From assembly GCA_018136815.1 (NCBI GenBank), contig CM030943.1:1818478-1882477 (forward strand): a DNA stretch of 64,000 bases, in the 5' to 3' direction. The translations under genes and the position numbers were made by a program. Source of the stretch: Isochrysis galbana. Taxonomy: Eukaryota > Haptophyta > Isochrysidales > Isochrysidaceae. The notes beneath the pieces are model-generated. The model was not told the DNA's origin. It did not search any database and worked only from the letters and a program-made list of their open reading frames with translations. This document shows, in pieces, positions 57,645-64,000 of the stretch; position 1 is the stretch's first letter; the number at the start of each line of letters is the position of its first letter.

Positions 57645-57769
57645 GCGGAGGAACTGAGAAGCTCAGAGTGCAGCCCTCCCTGCCCGCGCCAGCCAGAGCG
57701 CGAACGCCGGGGGGATAGGGGGGGCAGGCGGCCAGCGCCTCGTTTACGCCCAACGAACAAGCGGCACTC

Positions 57770-57802
57770 TCTCTCCCTCTCTCTCTCCCCCCCCCCCTTC
57801 TC

Positions 57803-57841
<39 letters not shown>

Positions 57842-57975
57842 CCTCTCTCTTCTCTCTCTCTCTCTCCTCTCTCTCCTCTCCCTCTCTCTCTCTCTCTCTC
57901 TCTCCCTCTCTTCTCTCTCTCTCTCTCTCTCTCCTCTCCCTCTCTCTCCCTCTCTCTCTACTCTCCCCTCTCTCC
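57770..57975 (-). repeat. CT (sense strand GA) microsatellite
   Basis: About 200 bases of nearly uninterrupted CTCTCT with short C runs. It starts about 125 bases upstream of the minus-strand ATG at 57644. Confidence 0.9.
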
Positions 57976-58141
57976 CCTAATGCCCCCCCCCCCGTGCCCC
58001 GCGCCCCTCCTCCCCACCCGACGGAGAGAGAGTCCAGGTCTCTCTCTCTCTCTCTTGGGGAGTTGAGAGAACAACAACTGCCCGCCACCACCCATCCATC
58101 CATTAAGAACAACTCGACGTCTCTTACGTCTTCACGCCCTC

Positions 58142-58275
58142 CGATCGCAGCCGTTGCACGTGCTCTCCTCTCTCTGCTCGCACCTCTCTTCTACGTTCTA
58201 CGCCCGACGCTCCTCTCGGTCTAAGTTCTACGTCCCCTCCTCGTCTAAGTTCTACGTCCCCTCCTCAGTCCGAGA
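58142..58275. repeat. About 24-base tandem repeat
   Basis: Three units of the TCTAAGTTCTACGTCCCCTC type between 58190 and 58270. Confidence 0.75.
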
Positions 58276-58441
58276 CGCCGACCCTACTTCTACTTCCTAC
58301 TTGCTACAAGGGAGATACAGAGATACAGAGAGGGGGGCGCGAGGCCCCCATTCACCCCCACTTACCACTTAAAAAAGTAGGCTCATCTTGGTCATGATTA
58401 AAATCGACGGAACGCGACTTTGCATGAGGACCTTCCACTGT

Positions 58442-58975
58442 TAGGGCGGTCAAACAGCTATTTTAACTTCTAAGGGTGAAAATTGACCAAGTCAAGATTG
58501 AGGATTCATTACGAGATTTTTGGATATGGTGACCGGATAGGAGTAACTAGAACATATCCGGTGCCCTCTGGGCCCTAGACCCCCCACGGTAGCCCCCACA
58601 GCGATGCGTAACCAGAAAACGCGCAAATTGGGAATTGGCCAGAAATCACTATCGCGGAGGGCCGACGTCCGACGCGAGCGCGGGCGAGCGTCGGGCGGCG
58701 TCTCAACGCGCGGACGCGGAAGAGAACCGCCGTCTGCCGTCTCGGCGCGCGGAGGGGGGGGAGCGGCGGAGGGGGAAAAGAAATCTGCGGAGGGGGGGGG
58801 AAGGACCGCCGTCTCGGCGCGCGGAAGGGGGGGGGGGGCGCGCGCGGAGGGGGGGAAGGGAACGGCGGGGGGGGGGGGGGGACAGCGGAGGGGAAGGGGA
58901 GGGGAACAGCGAAGGGGGGGGAGGGGAGGAGCGGAAGGGGCTCAGTTCTGCTACCTGCATTTCTTACCTTAAACG
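58442..58975 (+). mobile_element. Dispersed element, copy related to 48776-50177
   Basis: Starts TAGGGCGGTCAAACAG followed by TTCTAAGGGTGAAAATTGAC, then ATATCCGGTGCCCTCTGGGC and ACAGCGATGCGTAACCAGAA, all matching parts of 49030-49270 or the inverted right end at 50177. The right half (58740-58940) is a G-rich low-complexity expansion. The right terminus is not seen. Confidence 0.55.
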
Positions 58976-59489
58976 CGTGGACAATTACCTTAACGGTAAA
59001 AATAAAACTCACATCTTCGCATTTCGAGACGAAAATCGGCGGACCAGGACTTGAGCCCAGGGAGAATCCGAATCTGCACGCCTTGCGTGACCACGACGAG
59101 ACATAGAAGACGATATATAGCGCGAGGAAGGCACGTGCTCATGCCGAAATATTCATGCCGAGGGGCCTGAATACAACATCCACTAGCTCGAGGTTGGGGT
59201 CATAAGTCATAAAAATCAAACCCGCTATACATTTTAATGTTATCCTAGTAGTAATTTATGCACGAGTGAGTAATTTTAATATATAAACCCATACTTCATG
59301 CCCCCCCCCCCCACAGCTACATATTACATATTTTCCACATATTTGGGCAACATTTCACACATTTCCACATATTTTTTTTCACATATTTGATATTTGGGCA
59401 CGAAAAACTACATATTTTGGCTCAGGCCTACTTGCGATCAAAGAAATCTTGCATCTTGCCGTTGAGCGTGAACCTTATAGACGTTTCTA
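58976..59489. other. Intergenic AT-rich stretch, no gene seen
   Basis: CACATATTT-type repeats occupy 59318-59415. No coding region is supported. Confidence 0.5.
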
Positions 59490-59970
59490 TCGAGCAACCC
59501 TGAGTAGCAACCAAGGGGGAGGGAAAACCAAAAACCAACGGGACCAAGGGCTTTCATGCAACTTGCGTCAAGGAGAAAGATTCCCTCACCCAAGCAGCGA
59601 ATCTAAATCGATCTCCTAGGGGAGAGATGGCAAACCAAGGACCAAGGAGAAAGATTCCCTCACTCAAGCAGCGAACCTAAATCGATCTCCAAGGGGAGAG
59701 ATGGCATCTCGAGATGGCAAACCAAACCTGATTGCCTCCAGAAGCAGGTAAAGAAACGCGGGGAGATAGCGAATTAAACCTTTTTTGCAAGGCGCCTGGG
59801 AGGGAGAATGGTGGGGAAACTTCCCTTCTCTTCGAGAGAAAGAGAGAGGGCGCTCCACAACCCTAGATCCTAGGCCTAGGCGTCCACGCGAAGTTTTTGA
59901 CCGAGAACGAGAACGAGGGGATTATAACGATAAATACCGAACGAAGAGAAGAGAGAAGCCTAGCGAGCGC
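59490..59970 (-). mobile_element. LTR-like dispersed repeat, copy E (inverted arm)
   Basis: Reverse complement of parts of copies A and C: GGGGAAACTTCCCTTCTC, GCGCTCCACAACCCTAG and GATTATAACGATAAATACCG. It contains an internal direct duplication of about 110 bases (GGAGAAAGATTCCCTCAC, twice). It forms the left arm of an inverted pair with 60340-60735. Confidence 0.65.
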
Positions 59971-60339
59971 CGATTCGCGAATGCGATACCCCCCTGCTAG
60001 GATCGAGCGTCCCGCGAGGAAAAGAAGAGAACCTAACGGATAGCGGAGAGCTCCAGGCAAGATGGCCGAGCAATACCTAACGAGACCGAATGGGCGAAGA
60101 GCGAACGCGTACGAAGAATGAAACAATAAATTCGAATGGAGAGCCGCACGCCAAACGCCGAACCACGACGGAAGACGTGACGACCGAGATACGAGATACG
60201 AATAATCGATAATCGAGGATCGATAAGAACGCGGAACGACGAGAATCGAGAATCGAGAACGAGAAACGAAGAACGGTAAGAACGCGGAACGACGAGAATC
60301 GAGATTCGAGAACGAGAAACGAAGAACGGTAAGAACGCG

Positions 60340-60735
60340 GAAGGCTTCTCTTCGTCGTTCGGTATTATCGTTATAATTCTCTCGTTCTCGTTCTCGGTCC
60401 AAAGCTTCGCTTGGACGCATAGGATCTTGGGTTGTGGAGCGCCCTCTCTCATTCCCTCGAAGAGAAGGGAAGTTTCCCCACTTTTCTTCCTCCTAGGCGC
60501 CTCGCAAATAGGTTTCATTCGCTATCTTCCCCGCGTTTCTCTATCTACTTCAGTGATTGCAATCAGGTTTAATTTGCAATCTCTTCGCATCTCCCCCTTA
60601 GCCCTTAGGCACACCGCACTTCTCTCGTTTTATTCAGTAAGTCTTTTGGAATCCTGTGTGGCAGGATTGCCCCTCGTTTCCGTTGTGGTGCGATTCCCCT
60701 TCCAAACGGGATCGCCGACAGATCGCCTTCACTTC
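60340..60735 (+). mobile_element. LTR-like dispersed repeat, copy F (right arm)
   Basis: Same block order as 26931-27365. Positions 60340-60520 are the inverse of about 59790-59965. The spacer (59975-60340) is rich in GAATCGAGAACGAGAAACGA repeats. Confidence 0.7.
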
Positions 60736-61048
60736 TGATCGTCGTCCGTCGTCGTCTGGCCCGCGTGTGCGGTGAGACTATTAAAAGGTTTATTTATATA
60801 TAAAGAAAAATAGCGTGTGTCGCATGGTATGGAGACGCTCCTCCCACCCGCAACACGCACACACGGAGGGATTGCGTGGGAGACTCACACAAACGAACAA
60901 GGAGAGAAGGGGAGAGTCTCGGGAGAGATCATAGCTCGACTCACGCGGCCCTCTCCCCTTGTTCATCCCACGCAAAGCCACCCGCGACAACGGCGAGAAC
61001 ATCATATGAGATTCACAATATATGATACTCATTTATTTATTTACTTTA

Positions 61049-61682
61049 CTACCTCCGTTCCAAAATCCAAAACTCAGATGCCTACGAGACTTTGGGAAGC
61101 AAGGGCGGCGCCCGGACTGAGGAAGGGAATCCACTTAGGCGCTAGGCTGTAGGGAGGGTACACGCTGGCTTATTAACATGGTGAGTTGAGTTGGTGTAGT
61201 AACGACGATTTATAGACTTACTACGAACATTTTGAAGGCACAAGCACTCTATTCACTGTCAGAGGCGGTGTCACAACGATGCGGTACTCCTAAGGCGTAA
61301 TCATTCCGACCTCCCGCCGCCACAATGGACAACAACACACGTGTAAATAAAGCATTTAATTTCTCCGGAGGATATTCGCGGAACGCTTGGAGGCACTGCT
61401 CGGTGAAGCGGTCCAAGTTGAGGTCACGGCGCTTTGGAAGTCGCGAGTCGATCGATTCCAGATCACACGCGTTTGTCGTGTGTGTTTGTGTCAGGACCTC
61501 CATTCACATTAGAACATCGATCGTTTCACTCTGTTTTCGAAAAATGCACGCCTCCCCTCGACTGTCCCATGAAGCCAGCATGTACCCACAAGGTATGTGT
61601 GAAGGTGCAACCTTTTTCTGCCACGCTTAGGAGAGATGTAAAGGAAAAAGTAAAAAGAACCTGAGTTTTGGAACGGAGGTAG
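61049..61682. mobile_element. Tc1/mariner element with Stowaway-like inverted ends, internally deleted
   Basis: Left end CTACCTCCGTTCCAAAA (61049-61065) and right end TTTTGGAACGGAGGTAG (61666-61682) are perfect inverted repeats of 17 bases, each flanked by TA (61047-61048 and 61683-61684), the mariner target duplication. A further CTCAG match lies inside both ends. The ends closely resemble the CTCCCTCCGT ends of plant Stowaway/Osmar elements. At 634 bases it is too short for a full transposase, and only the C-terminal part is left inside. Confidence 0.85.
61249..61503 (-). pseudogene. Mariner transposase C-terminal remnant
   Basis: 84-residue minus-strand frame. SIDSRLPKRRDLNLDRFTEQ and the following PPEKLNALFTRVL...GGRNDYALGVPH match the end of plant-type mariner transposases, where a short helical segment leads to a GGN-Y--PH motif. 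The DDD/E catalytic part is missing. The frame lies between perfect mariner-type inverted ends. Confidence 0.7.
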
Positions 61683-61968
61683 TATTTATTAATTAAATTT
61701 GTGAGTGCGTGCATCAATACCAAATAGACTCCTCTGAGAAGGTAGCGTGTGGTGCGTGAGAAATCGCCGACACTTGCCGGAAATCGTGAGTCGTCCAGAC
61801 GAAGTGGTAGAGATGCGGCGTCAGTGCAGCGGCACGATTTAGACCAATGGTTGCGTGCAACCTACTGATAAGAACGGCGCGAGAATAACGGCGTCAAGCG
61901 GGGCGCGTTAGCCGCACCGCTCTCGTTCGCGTGGTTCGGGCGTGCTCGCCATTTCGCTGGTAGCGTTT

Positions 61969-63997
61969 TCACTTTGTGCCTCTTGTGGGTACGACGGGCG
62001 CAGCGAGTGATGGCGGTGCCACAGCAGCGCCATTTCCTGTAGGCATCCCGGCCGTCTTGCGACCCTGGGAGTTGGCGCCCGCACCGTCCCCGCCGCTTGG
62101 GGAGGGCGCCCCATCGCCCCCGAACCACGCCTCCCATGTCCGCTGAGCGACGGGCGCTGCTCGTCGCAGCGCCACCGACGCGACGGATGCAATATTGCCT
62201 AGGCCGGCTTCCGCAATGGCCTCGGCCGCCGATCCCGCTCGTCCTGCAAGTTCGCTCGATGGGAAGTCGCCGTCCCGGTCCGACACGAGGGCGTCGACGA
62301 AATCCGTTGGCGCCTCTTCGGAGCCGAAGATGGCCTGTGCATAAAAGGGGGGCAAGACAGCCGCCCTCTCCGTAAAGTCGCGCAGCTGCGCGAGGAGAGC
62401 GTCGCGCTCGTCCCGAAGCGCACGCTGAGAGCTCACGCCGGCCTCCACGGCCGCCACGTATTCGCTCAGCGCGTTGCGTACGGCCACTTGTCGCGCGAGC
62501 GCCTCCGCCTCGTTTGCAGCGGCAACCTCCGCCTTGGCGAGCCCGATCTCCTCACTCGCCTGCTCTTGTGCCAGAGTAGCCTCCGCCCGAACTTTGCTCG
62601 TCTCGGCGCGCGCGACCTCCACCTCCTCATAGGCGCTCATCAGCTTCTGCTGCAATGAGTGCACCTCCTCGAATGCCGCGTGGAGCCTCGCCTCCGCCGC
62701 TGTCGCGCGCTCCGCCGCCGCTCGCTCGGCCTCTCCAGCCGCCTCCAGCTTTTGCCTAAGCTCGACAACGGCTGTCTTAGCCTCGGCCAACTCCGCGCCA
62801 GTCCGTGCTCGCTCGCGCGCCATGGCCTCCCTCTCCACCGACCGCACCTCCTCAACGGCTGCCAGGCGCTCTGCAGCAGCCACATCCGCCCGCCTCAAGT
62901 TCTCGGCCGCGGCAGCAGCGTCCGCCGCCCGCGCCGCCCGCTCCGACTCTAGCGAGCGCTCCGCCATCTCGAGTGCGTGCTTTGACTCGGCCGCGCGCTT
63001 CGCCGCCTCGGCCTCGGCCGCGGCATCTGCGGCCATGCGCGCTGCCATGACGCGCGCGAGCCAGGGCATGAAGTGTGTGCGCATCGCGAGAGTCGTCGTC
63101 AAGGCTGCGCACGGCCCTTCGGCGGCCGCCTCAGCCCGGTCCAACAATGCCCCTGCTGCCATCGCGATGTCCGCGGCCGCATCTGCAGCGGGCAGCGCCG
63201 CCGCCGCCGCCGCCGCCGCGGTGCGCCCCGCCCCATCCAGGGAGGCACGCCATACCTCCCGCCGCGATCGTCCAACCTCCTCAATGACATCCCTCAGGAG
63301 CGCTGAGCGCGCAGCGCCTGCGCGCGGGCCTCCGACGGCTGCCGACTCGAATTGTCGAATCGCCCCCACGACTACGTCGCAGCAAAGATCCACCCAGTCG
63401 CCGGCGTCGGGCGGCGCCAATGCCGCCGAACGGAGTCGTTCCCTGGCCGAGGACAGCGCGGCGGCGGCAACAGCACGGCAGCGATCCTCGACCACGCTCT
63501 CCCATGCAGATTGGATGGTCGGCACCACCCCCTCGGTGTTCATCGCGTCGAGGTACTGATTGCAGGATGGGTGTGGCGCGAGATCGTGGTGAGCCGGACG
63601 TACCTTAGCTTCACATCCAGGTGATCCCGCAGGGCCTGCACACACACTCACCACCGGATCCATGTGGACTCAGCCCCATCGCACGCCACTCCCATGACGG
63701 GGCGCACCTGTTGCGCAAGCGCCACTAGCATCTTTCCATCGAGCTGCTCGCCAAAGAGCGTCTTGGCCGGCGCGGTCGCCATGATGCGCGCACGCAGCGC
63801 GTCCATCCCTTGGCGGAACTCGGGTCGCAGCCGCGCCGTGTCGAGCAGTGAGGCACGGCGCACGTCTGCCTCGTCGAGCGCAGGGCGCACCTGCACACGG
63901 CCACGCGGCGGATCGAGCGACGGTAGGGCCGAACGGATCGTCGAGTGCTGCGCACCATCCCTCCACAGCGCGGTGGGTGGGGCAGCACAGTCTTACC
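61969..63997 (-). CDS. Guanylate-binding-protein-like GTPase, C-terminal part; 5' end beyond window
   Basis: Exons on the minus strand: ...-63997 (last bases only), 63890-63708 and 63555-61969, with introns of 106 and 152 bases (donors GTAAGA and GTGCGC). The 63890 exon reads VRPALDEADVRRASLLDTAR, LRPEFRQGMDALRARI and LDGKMLVALAQ, and continues into YLDAMNTEGVVPTIQSAWES. This is the junction between the G domain and the helical region in the GBP/atlastin-like dynamin superfamily. After it comes a long Ala/Glu/Arg-rich coiled coil (residues about 190-420 of the large exon), a short conserved-looking stretch with LPPFYAQAIFGSEEAPTDFV, and a Gly/Pro-rich tail. The GTP-binding motifs lie outside the window. 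Probable role in membrane remodelling; localisation unknown. Confidence 0.75.
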
Positions 63998-64000
63998 AGA

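Noticed and set aside
57994-58372. Plus-strand frames after the CT tract
   Set aside because: Ser/Leu-rich translation of microsatellite and a 24-base tandem repeat.
1-64000. CRISPR arrays, bacterial operons, ribosome binding sites
   Set aside because: The window is eukaryotic; the tandem repeats lack the regular repeat-spacer layout.

Overview
The window is nuclear DNA of a GC-rich eukaryotic microalga. Genes contain many short introns (about 70-300 bases, occasionally 650-930) with GTGCG or GTGAG donors. One gene encodes mitochondrial complex I, another a plastid-type ClpR-like subunit with a hydrophobic leader, and another has a bipartite secretory/plastid-like leader. An alga with a secondary plastid fits best, and a haptophyte is plausible, but no marker here proves the lineage.

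Layout. 1-4912 (+): the 3' 17 exons of an RNA cytidine acetyltransferase (NAT10/Kre33). 5550-7900: a repeat island with three copies or fragments of a short retroposon; one copy (6666-7422) splits an AT-rich reading frame and carries a perfect 16-base target duplication. 8207-22566 (-): a giant polycystin-1-like gene. Its 12 kb last exon has no ATG and appears to be spliced to an upstream series of one-kelch-repeat exons; all six inferred introns are phase 1. 22970-25715: no gene seen. 25716-26582 (-): glyoxalase/VOC-like protein with a leader. 26930-29973: LTR-like fragment, minisatellites and a two-copy element. 30271-30660 (+): small membrane protein. 32020-36000: broken hAT transposase pieces, a Ty3/gypsy integrase end and LTR-like DNA. 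37318-39203 (+): TPR plus 2-oxoglutarate/Fe(II) oxygenase. 40683-42691 (+): NDUFV1. 45800-47988 (-): ClpR-like subunit. 48776-50177: non-autonomous element with long inverted ends. 50637-54901 (+): protein kinase with cyclic-nucleotide-binding-like domains. 56100-56791 and 58442-58975: more copies of dispersed elements. 57234-57644 (-): small membrane protein. 59490-60735: an inverted pair of LTR-like fragments. 61049-61682: a shortened Tc1/mariner element with Stowaway-like ends. 61969-63997 (-): C-terminal part of a guanylate-binding-protein-like protein, running off the right edge.

The host genes are unrelated housekeeping or signalling genes and are not co-operonic. A shared feature is a long GA/CT microsatellite just upstream of, or overlapping, the 5' leader of most of them. 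The intergenic space is largely decayed mobile elements and simple repeats. The most unusual objects are the inferred kelch-polycystin fusion gene and the AT-rich frame interrupted by a poly-T-tailed retroposon.

Exon borders were placed by reading-frame continuity, GT-AG signals and family similarity. No transcript or database search was available.
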